The notes under the pieces: generated by a model
What the model was told of the DNA's origin: nothing
The model's input: only the letters and a program-made list of their open reading frames with translations
Database searches by the model: none
Assembly: GCF_003991355.1 (NCBI RefSeq)
Contig: NZ_RCSU01000004.1
Location: 365,245 to 429,244 of the forward strand
Source of the DNA: Pseudoflavitalea rhizosphaerae
GTDB taxonomy: Bacteria; Bacteroidota; Bacteroidia; Chitinophagales; Chitinophagaceae
Direction of reading: 5' to 3'
Length of the DNA stretch: 64,000 nucleotides
Shown: in pieces, positions 37,122 to 45,925 of the stretch
How the letters are laid out: each line of letters starts with the position of its first letter
Position numbering within the stretch: position 1 is the first letter of the stretch
Translations under genes and position numbers: made by a program

Positions 37122-37135
37122 ATGACAGCTGTCAT
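37122..37135. promoter_or_regulatory. Perfect palindrome upstream of the universal stress operon
   Basis: ATGACAGCTGTCAT is self-complementary over all 14 bases and lies 49 bases before the start at 37073. The TGACA/TGTCA half-sites resemble those bound by Crp/Fnr-family dimers, and such a regulator is encoded nearby at 33892. The link is inference. Confidence 0.5.
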
Positions 37136-37187
37136 TGCCATTGTTGATTATGCTCAAATGAAAACAGGCATTGTGCAGGTAAGGGCA

Positions 37188-37931
37188 TTACCTGAATGAG
37201 GAACGGATAGAAGACAGGAGCGTAGCACCACTCCAGGATCCTGAAACCAGTAAACGCCTGATAGTATACAATGGGTAGGTACCGGATAGTTTACCGGAGA
37301 GTTGAAAAGCTGCTTTAATATTGTGCCTGCTCAGTTCGCCAGCCGATTTTTCGTTCCAGGTCCCATTTGGCCAGGCAAAATAGTCAACCGTCTTTCCTGT
37401 AATCCTTTGTAATAATTTTTTTGGTTGATCTATTTGCAATGGCCATTCCTCCAAAGAGACTTTGCGCATATCAGGATGATCCCAGGTGTGAAGAGCAATA
37501 CAATTCCCATTGTCTGACAAGATTTTTATTTGTTCAGCCGTCAGATAACCCGGTTTGTTAATTGTAACGGTCATTATAAAAAAAACTGCTTTGAAGCCAT
37601 ATTGTTTGAGTATTGGCGGGGCTATTGAGTATTGCTCCTCCCTGGAGTCGTCGAAGCTGATCAGAACAGGGTGCGAGGGGAGGCTGTCTCCACGGGTAAG
37701 GTAATTGTATAATTGTTCTGGTGTTATACTGTGATAGCCACTGTCGTGAAGCATTTTGATATGTCTGCTAAAAACTTCAGTGCTGATGGTATAATCAGGA
37801 GCCTGTCCTGAAACCAATGGCCTGATATTATGATAGCATATCACGGGGACTTCGTGTTGTACTATTCTCAATGTATGCTGCTGGTATGTAAAGCTGATGA
37901 TCAGCAGTTCAATGATTTTAAGAATTGACAT
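37188..37931 (-). CDS. Polysaccharide deacetylase-family protein
   Basis: 247 residues from the start at 37931. The N-terminus is hydrophobic (ILKIIELLIISF) but a clean signal peptide is doubtful. NodB landmarks include VPVICYHNIRPL, HPVLISFDDSREEQY (metal and catalytic Asp), ALHTWDHPDMRKV with a His pair, and FAWPNG. Members deacetylate surface polysaccharides such as poly-GlcNAc. It is the second such gene in this stress region; upstream start at 37955 is possible. Confidence 0.85.
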   Translation of the reverse strand: MSILKIIELLIISFTYQQHTLRIVQHEVPVICYHNIRPLVSGQAPDYTISTEVFSRHIKMLHDSGYHSITPEQLYNYLTRGDSLPSHPVLISFDDSREEQYSIAPPILKQYGFKAVFFIMTVTINKPGYLTAEQIKILSDNGNCIALHTWDHPDMRKVSLEEWPLQIDQPKKLLQRITGKTVDYFAWPNGTWNEKSAGELSRHNIKAAFQLSGKLSGTYPLYTIRRLLVSGSWSGATLLSSIRSSFR

Positions 37932-38080
37932 ACAATTGTGTTTGGTAAGGAACAATTCTACACTGAATGTAAGCTTCCTGGCTCCTTTTTCGCCTGTCTG
38001 CTGTCAGGCCCGCTTATGAGATAGCTCATGGTGTTTGAATAAGCGCTATTTTATTTACCTTCAGGTTTAAATAGTACATC

Positions 38081-39019
38081 GTGACGCAGGTTCTAACTTT
38101 CACACCCAATCCATGTATTGACAAGATTGTATCTGTTCCGGTGCTGATCGCCGACAAGAAATTATATTGTTCTGTTTTGATGCGACAACCTGGTGGAGGA
38201 GGTATCAATGTAGCGCGTGTGATCAGGAGGCTTGGTGCATCAGTAAAAGCTTTGTTCCCATCCGGAGGTTCAACAGGGGGCTTGCTCGAAGACTTATTGC
38301 GGGAAGAAGATATACAATCAGGTGTTGTGAAAGTTGTGCACAGTACCCGTGAAAACATCATGCTTACTGAGACCACCACCAATCGCCAGTTTCGCCTTGG
38401 TATGCCAGGAGAAGCACTTTCTGACGAGGAATGGCGGCAATGTATCAGGATGATCAGGGATGAAGCTGATTGCCGTTATATTGTTATCAGCGGCAGCCTT
38501 CCTGATCAGGCGCCATCGGATCTTATGTTGCAGATAGCAGCGATAGCCAGGGAAAAGCGGGCCAGGTTAATAGTAGACTCTTCTGGTGAAACGCTGAAAG
38601 CGGCAGTAAAGGAAGGAGCGTTCCTGCTAAAACCGAATCTCTCTGAATTGGCCAGCCTGGCGGGAAAGCAGGAGTTGAATGAAAGTCAGGCGGTGGAAGA
38701 AGCTAAAAAGCTTGTAGATAATAAGTGTTGCGAAATTGTAGTTGTATCCATGGATGCCCGTGGCGCTTTGATGGTAACCGGGCAGGAATGTTACCATGCT
38801 ATACCTCCCGTAGTAAAACCCAAAAGCAGCGTTGGAGCCGGAGACAGTATGGTGGGTGGAATGGTTTACAGTTTGCTTCAGGGGAATTCATTACCTGATG
38901 TATTCCGAATGGGAGTAGCATGCGGCACTGCTGCTATTATGAATCCGGGAACAACGCTCTGCGAAATCGAAGATGTGACTGCAATTTTTGATCAGGTAAG
39001 AATCCTGCCAATACAATGA
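38081..39019 (+). CDS. pfkB: 6-phosphofructokinase 2 (PfkB family)
   Basis: 312 residues starting at a GTG. The sequence follows the minor phosphofructokinase closely: FTPNPCIDKIV, PGGGGINVARVIRRLGA, FPSGGSTGGLLEDLL, VISGSLPDQAPSDL, LKPNLSEL, and the catalytic SSVGAGDSMVGGMVYSL. It should phosphorylate fructose 6-phosphate (or tagatose 6-phosphate). PfkB genes occur in hypoxia and stress regulons next to Hsp20 and universal stress genes, as here. No ATG fits the N-terminus better. Confidence 0.93.
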   Translation: MTQVLTFTPNPCIDKIVSVPVLIADKKLYCSVLMRQPGGGGINVARVIRRLGASVKALFPSGGSTGGLLEDLLREEDIQSGVVKVVHSTRENIMLTETTTNRQFRLGMPGEALSDEEWRQCIRMIRDEADCRYIVISGSLPDQAPSDLMLQIAAIAREKRARLIVDSSGETLKAAVKEGAFLLKPNLSELASLAGKQELNESQAVEEAKKLVDNKCCEIVVVSMDARGALMVTGQECYHAIPPVVKPKSSVGAGDSMVGGMVYSLLQGNSLPDVFRMGVACGTAAIMNPGTTLCEIEDVTAIFDQVRILPIQ

Positions 39020-39062
39020 TCAGAAATGAAATAGTCCATTACACCGTTCACCGTTGGTAGCT

Positions 39063-39650
39063 TCATTTTCGGATTTCCTGTTTTTTCTTTTTCCATACCC
39101 AGTAAATGCCTTTTACGTCTGTTTTCCAAACGGGCAATAACAGCACCAGTATGATCTCTTCTATCAGATCAATAGCCGTGACCAGCAGGGTGATGTAAAA
39201 AAGCAGTAAGGGAGGTTGTTCAAGAAAAAATAGCAAAATGAGAAAAACACCCTGCAGCAGTGCTGCGAGTTTGGCGGCCCTTGTATGAAAGCTGCTGAAT
39301 TTTTTATAACGGATGAGTGCAAGCGTAATTTGAATTAAAAAAAGTAGAATAATGGGAACGATATAAAACAATTGCTCTGTCAGGAATGCCGGTTTCAGGA
39401 TTATCGCACCCACAATACCGGCAACCACGGTGAGGTCATCAGCAATGGAATCCAGCCTGGAGCCCATGATGCTGGTGACTTTATATTTTCTGGCAAGACT
39501 CCCGTCAATCATGTCTGTGAAGAAGCTGAGCACCAGCAGCCACCTGAATAAATTGTATTCATTGAGCAGTAAGAGGCCAACCAGTACTGGTGCAGCTATC
39601 AGCCGGTAAAAGGTGATCGCATTGATAAGATAAAATCTGTAGGGACGCAT
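39063..39650 (-). CDS. CDP-alcohol phosphatidyltransferase-family protein
   Basis: 195 residues, five to six membrane helices. The catalytic signature is complete: D-x2-DG-x2-AR-x8/9-G-x3-D-x3-D (DMIDGSLARKYKV then MGSRLDSIADD). The enzyme exchanges CMP of a CDP-alcohol such as CDP-diacylglycerol for an acceptor alcohol, making a phospholipid at the inner membrane. The acceptor cannot be told. It converges with pfkB. Confidence 0.92.
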   Translation of the reverse strand: MRPYRFYLINAITFYRLIAAPVLVGLLLLNEYNLFRWLLVLSFFTDMIDGSLARKYKVTSIMGSRLDSIADDLTVVAGIVGAIILKPAFLTEQLFYIVPIILLFLIQITLALIRYKKFSSFHTRAAKLAALLQGVFLILLFFLEQPPLLLFYITLLVTAIDLIEEIILVLLLPVWKTDVKGIYWVWKKKKQEIRK

Positions 39651-39880
39651 GATTTCAGAAAGTCCAGCCCTGCTGTTTCAGTTTGCAGATGTTTGAAGGT
39701 AGTGAATGGTCAGGGAATTTTCCATGACAGGGGTCAGTATGCTTTCTGATGTCCATCAGAATCGTATCAACTCCTGAATGAAGACATTGAAACGGGTTTT
39801 CCATTGGGACATAGAAAAATGAATATATTGCAGCGTATATGCTTTCCGGTACAATGAGGATCATCTTCCCATCCAAATAG

Positions 39881-40591
39881 ACCTCTTCAAAAACGAGGGA
39901 GGACGAATATTTTACTATATCCTATGAGAACGGCGCTCCTGTAAATGCTGAATATTTCAACAAAAACGATGGTAGTTTCAAACTTTCTGCCAGGTATACT
40001 TTTACTGCTGAAGCACAAAAGAGAATAACAAAATCCCTGATAAAAAGATTCAGTTCAAATGGAACAGAACTGCCTGAAACAATTAAAAGAGATTACAGTT
40101 TCAATAGTAATTGAAAGCTGGTTAAGATCATTTTTAATGAGGATCAGGGTAACCCCAGGGTTTTCGAATACGATGCCAATGGTGATTACAAAAAGTCTCC
40201 TTATACCAGTGATCAACCAACGCTGAAGCATACCCGCACTACTGACTATAAATATGATAATGGCATCAACTCATTCTCGGTAAATGGTCTTGGTATAATG
40301 ATGATGGTTGCTTTTGATGGTGAAGTTTTCAATGCAGATATGTTGTTGTCTGAACATAATGTCAGCTCTACCAGGTTGATTGATACCAGGATCGATTATC
40401 CGGGAACGCAGTTTCAGGAAACTACCGTTGAAACTCAGAGTATTGCTTATGCCAATGTTAATGATGAGAATGGTGGTTAAAAAAAGATTGATTTTACCCG
40501 GGGCTATAAAACAGAATATCAAAACGAGGTTACCAGGGATGATTCCTACCAGTACAGTCTGGATGTTACCTGTATACAGGAGATCAGGTAG
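39881..40591 (+). pseudogene. Decayed secreted or lipoprotein gene with two in-frame stops
   Basis: One frame is open from 39881 to 40591 apart from TGA at 40112-40114 and TAA at 40478-40480. The translation has good Bacteroidota codon use and protein-like composition (YFTISYENGAPVNAEYF, FEYDANGDYKKSPYTSD, LSEHNVSSTRLIDTRIDYPG) and ends CIQEIR. No start codon with a signal peptide is found: a stop at 39878 precedes the frame. The features suggest a beta-rich surface or lipoprotein whose 5' end is lost. The family is not recognised. Confidence 0.65.
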
Positions 40592-40604
40592 TGAATAACG
40601 GAAG

Positions 40605-43600
40605 TTACCTGATCAGCAATACCGTTCCCTTCTTAACAAACATTTCTCCTGACGGGCATTTTACCTGTATCATATAAACATAGGAGCCGGTTGGTTGTGG
40701 TATTCCATTAAGTGTACCATCCCAGCAACCTGCCCGGTCAAACGGATTGAATTCATTCTTCTCGAAGATCTTATTGCCCCAGCGGTTGTAAATCGAAAGA
40801 TGCTTCACTACTGAAACGCCCCTGATCTCGAAAGCATCATTTCTTCCATCATTGTTTGGAGTGAAAGCATTGGGTATACGGATATGTGTTTCTGCGCAGG
40901 CCATTTTGATGAAGAGTTCATCACTTGCCTCGCAACCCTTCTTCGTTTGAACAGTTACTTTATAGGTGATGCTGGTTTCAGGACTGCTCACAGGGGATGG
41001 GCAGGTGCTGCAATTCAACCAGGTGGCCGGCGTCCAGTTCCACTTCACCACATCATTGCTGCCCTGTGGTGTTAAGGTTACTTTTTCTCCTGTCTGTATC
41101 TCTTTGTCGCTGCCCGCATTGACGGTGGGCAGTGGATTCACCACCTGCATTATCTGGGCGGTATCTGTAAAGCAATTGTTGTTGTCGTATCCCACCACAG
41201 TGTACTGTGTGGAGCTGGTTGGAGAGGCAACGGGGGTCGGGGTTTGCGTATTGTTCAATCCCTGCGTGGAATAGATCCAGGCGTAGCGGTCCGCGCCGGC
41301 AGCCTGCAATGTGGTTGATTGACCTTCACAAATTTCCACAGGTGGTTTTACCTGTACTTTGAAAGGAAGTTGCACAGGTAATGTGTAATCTGCAGTGCTG
41401 GAACAGCCGTGTTCATCTGTTCCCTGTATTTTGTAAGTAGTGGTTTGTGCGGGTGTGGCAAATGGTTGATGGCTGCGCGGATTGTCCAATCCTGTGGCGG
41501 GCGTCCAGATATAGGTTTTACCTCCTGTAGCCGATAGTTGTAAAGGCTTGCCCAGGCAGGCAACTGCTGCAGCTGCATTCACCTTAATAACGGGATCAGG
41601 ATAAACGGTGATCCGATGTGCAATGGCAGTATTGATCAAACAGCCGTTGGAATCGGACACCAGCAAAGAAGGCGAATACGTACCCGGTTTGGAATAAAGA
41701 TGGGATGCCTGGGCCTTTGGTAACTGGCTGATTGTACCATCACCAAAATCCCAGGCGTAATTCAAAGCATGTTTGCCGGATAATGTCCAGTTAACGGTAT
41801 GACCGATGCAGCCATCGAGGTCATCGGGTATTGCAGTGATGGCAGGAGCAGTAATGATCACTGAATCGAGATGCCGGTAGATCAGGCCATTGGTGCCGCG
41901 TGCAGTAAGGGTAATATAATAACGTCCGGGTTTGTCGTACACGTGGGTTGCATAACGAAGGTCGCCAGCCACTGTTCCATCGCCAAAATCCCAACTGAGG
42001 CTGTCTATATTATAGGCGGTAACAGAAAAATTGGCGAGCAGGGGCAGGCAGCTATTCTGCCCGATCAATGTTTTGGTGAAACTGAAAGAGTTTTTTACCG
42101 GCTCTATAGTGATCTCGCGTGTGTCTGTGCTGGAGCAGCCTGTGGCGGGATCGGTGGCGGTAAGCTTTACCAGGTATTTGCCGGGGGCAGTGAATGTATA
42201 GGTTGGTGCATAATCGGTGGATTGCGCGGCACTGCCAAACTCCCATTTGTAAGTGGGGTTGCTGACGTTGAAAGTGTTGGTGAAATTATGGAAGTAAACA
42301 ACACTATTCACCGGGAAAACAGTGCCGCTTGAACTGATGGCAGCTTTGGGGCCATTCACCCGCACATAATTGTTGAACTGAGACGAATTGAGCACACAAC
42401 CTGCTGCATCCCGCACTTTCAGGGTAACGTAATAATATCCGGGATTGGCATAGCGATGTTGCACGATGCCGCCGGTGTTCCGGGAAATCGTTTGTCCATC
42501 ACCGAAATCCCAGATCCATTCAAGGATCTTGTTGCCTGTGCTTACTTTCGAAGTGTCTTCAAAACGGATATCGTTATTGAAGCAGGCATCATTGTTCAGG
42601 ATGCGGAAGCCTGCCCTGGTGCCGTTCACAACAATGGGAATAAGATTGGTAGTATCGTAGCAACCGAAATAGGATTCGGATAGGATCATACGCAAACCGT
42701 TTTTTGCAGGATCGAGGTTGATGAGTTGTCCTTCATAAGGCAATGGATTCACCCAGTTCTGCCAGTTATTATGGTAACCTGTAAAAGGAGTGCCGTCTCC
42801 ATATTCGATCTTATGAAAATAATAGTATACCCAGGCGCCATCGTAAGCGTGTGGAGGCAGGTTGGATAATTTAAAATCGAAGGGGTCGTTGGGGCATACC
42901 ACCAGTTTGGGAGCGCTTAATAAGGGGGATGGTTTAAGGTGCACATAGGCGAAAGTAGAATCGCGCACGCTGCATTGCCCGTTGGTAACAGTCAACACTA
43001 CTTTGTATTTTCCTGACGCGGCATAATTGTGCGTAATTACTGTTTGATCGGTGGTGTAGCTGGCGGTCTGTCCGTCACCAAAATCCCAGGCCCATATTTC
43101 CCCGTAGCGCGAGTTTTGGGTAAAGGTCACCTGTTCACGTTTATCGCAGGAGTTCTCAACCCTGCTGATCTTTGGAAAGGGAGGCAGTACTTCCAGGAAA
43201 TCTACTTTTGTTATGGTATCGCGGCAGCCATAATTATCTCTTATCAGGCTGATGGTATATTTTCCTTTTTCGCTGAACTGGTACGTGAAATTGTTGTAAT
43301 AGCTGGTCCCAACATAGGCTCCGTTGATATACCAATATTCATAGCTGGAATTGGTGTTACCGATGGATTGGAAATAAACAGGCGTGTTGCCGCAGATCTG
43401 TTTTCCGGAGGTGGAAGTGAAATCCGCCTTGAGCGTGCTCCTGATCTGTATTTCCCCATAATAAGTTTTGGTGCCTTTACAGCCTTTATCTGTTTCGTAT
43501 TCCAGTTTTACATAATGATAACCGAGCGAAGAGAAGGTATACTCAGGTTCTGGATCGTTGGAAGTGGTGGAATTGTCGAAAGTCCATTTATACTTTACAA

Positions 43601-45029
43601 TGGTTTGTTGGCTATTGGCTTTGAACTTTAATTTGGAAGGGCCGCATCCAACAAAATGTCCTTTGGGTAGCGTGTCTGTACGAAAGATATCTACCCAAGG
43701 CTCCTGTATCTGAAGGTATTGCTGTACCAGCCTTGAGCAGCCCGCCGCATTGTAGGTGCGGAGGGCAATATATTGGCTGGTATTGCTGTTGTACAGCTTG
43801 GCGGCATTGCGGGTGTAGGCATCAGGCGATGGTGAGTAGTAGTAATAGTCGAAATCCCATTCCCAGCGCACGGCATCCTTACTGGTGTCTTTGAACTGTA
43901 CGGTAGTGGGGGCGCCGCAGATAGTGTTCAGGTCCATTACAAAGCCATCCAGCTTAGGCAGGTCCTCCACGGTGAAGTTGTGTGATTTGGTTACCTGACA
44001 ATTGCCATAAGTGGTGGTCACTTTTACATTGTGCGCTCCTGTTGTGTAAAAGGAATTACTGAAGTTGCGGCTCCAGTAATAGTTGTACACATTGCCATCC
44101 ACTTCCCAGTCGATCCGGTTGGGATCAGGTGAACAAACTGCTTCAAAGAGAACAGTTGCATCTTTACAAACCAGGGGCGGTGTTTTCAGATCAGTGCTGT
44201 AGTTGGCAACGTTCAGGTAATTGGTTTGCGTTTTTGCCAATTGACATCCTTCCGAACTGGTGGCAGTGAGCTTAACTGTATAGGTGCCTTTCTTGTTGAA
44301 AGCATAAGATGGACTGGCGTCAACGGAAGTTTGACCATCGCCATAATCCCACAGGTAAGTTAATGTACCGGGCCCTTCGCTCTTGTTGGTGAATTGCACG
44401 GCATCGGTCACATTGCACAATACGCGCTGATCTGCTTCAAAATCCACTTTCATTTCAGGCAATACGGTAAGCAGATCTTTTTTAACGATGGTGGTATGAC
44501 AGCCGTAATTGTTCTTGACCGTGAGGCTTACGGTTGCAGGTTGTACATGATTGTAAATATGGTTCACTGTGGGCGTTGACTGCTGACTGGTAAATCCATC
44601 TCCGAAATCCCAATGGTAAGAAGCCATGTAGCCGCTGCCCGGTTTTGCGTCAGCGGTAAACCTTGCATCGAAGGGAATGCATCCTTTGGCGGAACTGCTG
44701 GTGAAATCCACTTCCGGCTTTTTGTACACTTCTATTTTCATGGAATAAGATGCCGATTGTGTTCCGTTCTTTATAGTGAGTGTAACATTGTAGGATTGCT
44801 CATCGATAAAAATGGCAGATGGGTTTGGCAGCGTGGATATATTGCCGTTCCCAAAATCCCAATGGTAACTGGTATTGGAAGTGGGACCTGTACTCTGGTT
44901 GGTAAAACTGACGGTTAGTGGGGAACAGCCGCCGGACCTGTCGGCAGTGAATCTTGCCTGTAATTGTGCGTTTAATGCATTGGAAAAAAACAGCAGCATA
45001 AGGATACATGCAAATCTAAGTTTCCGCAT
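40605..45029 (-). CDS. Giant PKD-repeat surface protein with gliding-motility-type C-terminal domain
   Basis: 1474 residues from the start at 45029, which gives a clear Sec signal peptide (FACILMLLFFSNALNA); upstream starts to 45071 are rejected. Around eleven PKD-like units follow, seen as W-D-F-G-D-G repeats (for example SYHWDFGNG, TYLWDYGDG, EWIWDFGDG, NYAWDFGDG), then Ig-like units with LQAAGADRYAWIY-type cores. The last 95 residues (IPNAFTPNNDGRNDAFEI, YNRWGNKIFE, PTGSYVYMIQ) form the T9SS gliding-motility domain. It is likely an adhesin or a polysaccharide-binding surface filament. Confidence 0.93.
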   Translation of the reverse strand: MRKLRFACILMLLFFSNALNAQLQARFTADRSGGCSPLTVSFTNQSTGPTSNTSYHWDFGNGNISTLPNPSAIFIDEQSYNVTLTIKNGTQSASYSMKIEVYKKPEVDFTSSSAKGCIPFDARFTADAKPGSGYMASYHWDFGDGFTSQQSTPTVNHIYNHVQPATVSLTVKNNYGCHTTIVKKDLLTVLPEMKVDFEADQRVLCNVTDAVQFTNKSEGPGTLTYLWDYGDGQTSVDASPSYAFNKKGTYTVKLTATSSEGCQLAKTQTNYLNVANYSTDLKTPPLVCKDATVLFEAVCSPDPNRIDWEVDGNVYNYYWSRNFSNSFYTTGAHNVKVTTTYGNCQVTKSHNFTVEDLPKLDGFVMDLNTICGAPTTVQFKDTSKDAVRWEWDFDYYYYSPSPDAYTRNAAKLYNSNTSQYIALRTYNAAGCSRLVQQYLQIQEPWVDIFRTDTLPKGHFVGCGPSKLKFKANSQQTIVKYKWTFDNSTTSNDPEPEYTFSSLGYHYVKLEYETDKGCKGTKTYYGEIQIRSTLKADFTSTSGKQICGNTPVYFQSIGNTNSSYEYWYINGAYVGTSYYNNFTYQFSEKGKYTISLIRDNYGCRDTITKVDFLEVLPPFPKISRVENSCDKREQVTFTQNSRYGEIWAWDFGDGQTASYTTDQTVITHNYAASGKYKVVLTVTNGQCSVRDSTFAYVHLKPSPLLSAPKLVVCPNDPFDFKLSNLPPHAYDGAWVYYYFHKIEYGDGTPFTGYHNNWQNWVNPLPYEGQLINLDPAKNGLRMILSESYFGCYDTTNLIPIVVNGTRAGFRILNNDACFNNDIRFEDTSKVSTGNKILEWIWDFGDGQTISRNTGGIVQHRYANPGYYYVTLKVRDAAGCVLNSSQFNNYVRVNGPKAAISSSGTVFPVNSVVYFHNFTNTFNVSNPTYKWEFGSAAQSTDYAPTYTFTAPGKYLVKLTATDPATGCSSTDTREITIEPVKNSFSFTKTLIGQNSCLPLLANFSVTAYNIDSLSWDFGDGTVAGDLRYATHVYDKPGRYYITLTARGTNGLIYRHLDSVIITAPAITAIPDDLDGCIGHTVNWTLSGKHALNYAWDFGDGTISQLPKAQASHLYSKPGTYSPSLLVSDSNGCLINTAIAHRITVYPDPVIKVNAAAAVACLGKPLQLSATGGKTYIWTPATGLDNPRSHQPFATPAQTTTYKIQGTDEHGCSSTADYTLPVQLPFKVQVKPPVEICEGQSTTLQAAGADRYAWIYSTQGLNNTQTPTPVASPTSSTQYTVVGYDNNNCFTDTAQIMQVVNPLPTVNAGSDKEIQTGEKVTLTPQGSNDVVKWNWTPATWLNCSTCPSPVSSPETSITYKVTVQTKKGCEASDELFIKMACAETHIRIPNAFTPNNDGRNDAFEIRGVSVVKHLSIYNRWGNKIFEKNEFNPFDRAGCWDGTLNGIPQPTGSYVYMIQVKCPSGEMFVKKGTVLLIR

Positions 45030-45092
45030 TGAAGTGATACAGGCAGTTGGCATTGCTTGAGGTTTGAACAAGGTTATTATCGGGTACAGATG

Positions 45093-45117
45093 CCTGTTTG
45101 TGCGGGCTGCAAACAGG
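45093..45117. promoter_or_regulatory. Inverted repeat upstream of the PKD gene
   Basis: Perfect 8-base arms (CCTGTTTG and CAAACAGG) flank a 9-base G+C-rich loop, 63 bases before the PKD gene start on the minus strand. It could be an operator or a 5' untranslated hairpin. No T run is attached. Confidence 0.4.
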
Positions 45118-45255
45118 TTGAAAACACTAATATATTAAATTCAGCGCAATTTATGGAGGGATGGTCTGTTTAATAGAGGTTCGCGGATAAGCTCCTGATT
45201 GTTAGGGTATCGGGTCTTTCCCGTTTTGCCAAAACCCCACCTCTTTTTGTCCATT

Positions 45256-45287
45256 TTGCACACCTTCAAGGTGTACACATAGCTTTA
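45256..45287 (+). promoter_or_regulatory. Bacteroidota-type promoter with an operator in its spacer
   Basis: TTG at 45256-45258 and TAGCTTTA at 45280-45287, 21 bases apart, fit the Bacteroidota -33 (TTG) and -7 (TAnnTTTG) boxes at 7 of 8 positions. A perfect palindrome, ACACCTT-C-AAGGTGT (45260-45274), lies exactly between the two boxes, where a repressor would block polymerase. The SRPBCC start is 22 bases downstream of the -7 box. Confidence 0.6.
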
Positions 45288-45308
45288 CCTTTAAAAAAAA
45301 CAATCAGT

Positions 45309-45755
45309 ATGGCAGAAATAATGCACCGTGTAGGGATCAAAACAAATTCCATCGATAGTGTTTACCGCGCATTGACTACAAGGGAAGGTCTTGCAGGTTG
45401 GTGGACTACCAATACCCAGGGGGAAGGCGATAAAGTCGGAAATATCATCCAATTCCGGTTTGGCGCCGGCGGATTTGATATGCGGGTGAAAAAGCTCGAT
45501 GCATCTAAACTGGTAGAGTGGGAGCTGGCGGAAGGCCCTGAAGAATGGATGCCTACTATCATTCAATTCGAGTTGAGGCAAGACGGCGATTATGTGATCG
45601 TAATGCTCAGGCATTTCAACTGGAAGGAGCGGGTGGAGTTCATGCATCATTGCAGCACCAAATGGGCGGTATTCCTCATCAGCCTGAAGTACCTGGTTGA
45701 AACAGGAAAGGGTAAGCCGGACCCTGAGGATATCAAGATCGATAACTGGAATTAA
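45309..45755 (+). CDS. SRPBCC (AHSA1-like) domain protein
   Basis: 148 residues forming one START/AHSA1-like ligand-binding fold: an N-terminal strand (RVGIKTNSIDSVYRALTT), GLAGWWTTNTQG, then FDMRVKKLDASKLVEWEL and a long C-terminal helix (WAVFLISLKYLVETGK). Such proteins bind hydrophobic ligands in the cytoplasm; many are controlled by an ArsR-type repressor. No such regulator is adjacent, but the promoter carries a dyad operator. An inverted repeat follows its stop. Confidence 0.9.
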   Translation: MAEIMHRVGIKTNSIDSVYRALTTREGLAGWWTTNTQGEGDKVGNIIQFRFGAGGFDMRVKKLDASKLVEWELAEGPEEWMPTIIQFELRQDGDYVIVMLRHFNWKERVEFMHHCSTKWAVFLISLKYLVETGKGKPDPEDIKIDNWN

Positions 45756-45771
45756 GGAATTATGCACTCTT

Positions 45772-45803
45772 AATAAGGATCACTTGAAAAAGCGATCCTT
45801 ATT
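45772..45803. terminator. Possible bidirectional terminator
   Basis: Perfect 10-base arms (AATAAGGATC and GATCCTTATT) with a 12-base loop lie 16 bases past the SRPBCC stop and before the end of the convergent nine-gene operon. The right arm is T-rich but no long T run follows. Confidence 0.5.
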
Positions 45804-45925
45804 CAAAATCCTTCTAATATCCATCTCCGTCTGCAGCGGGGAAGGTTTTACTGAAGCTTTAGATATGCCAGGGGAGAGCTCTTCCTGTTATTGGAAGATC
45901 CGGTTCCTGTTAAATATATTGTCGG

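Noticed and set aside
39655..39876. 73-codon minus-strand frame next to the CDP-alcohol transferase
   Set aside because: No recognisable pattern, odd composition and no operon logic; probably chance or decayed sequence.
43029..43631. 200-codon antisense frame within the PKD gene
   Set aside because: Shadow of a repetitive coding region; no start context or domain.
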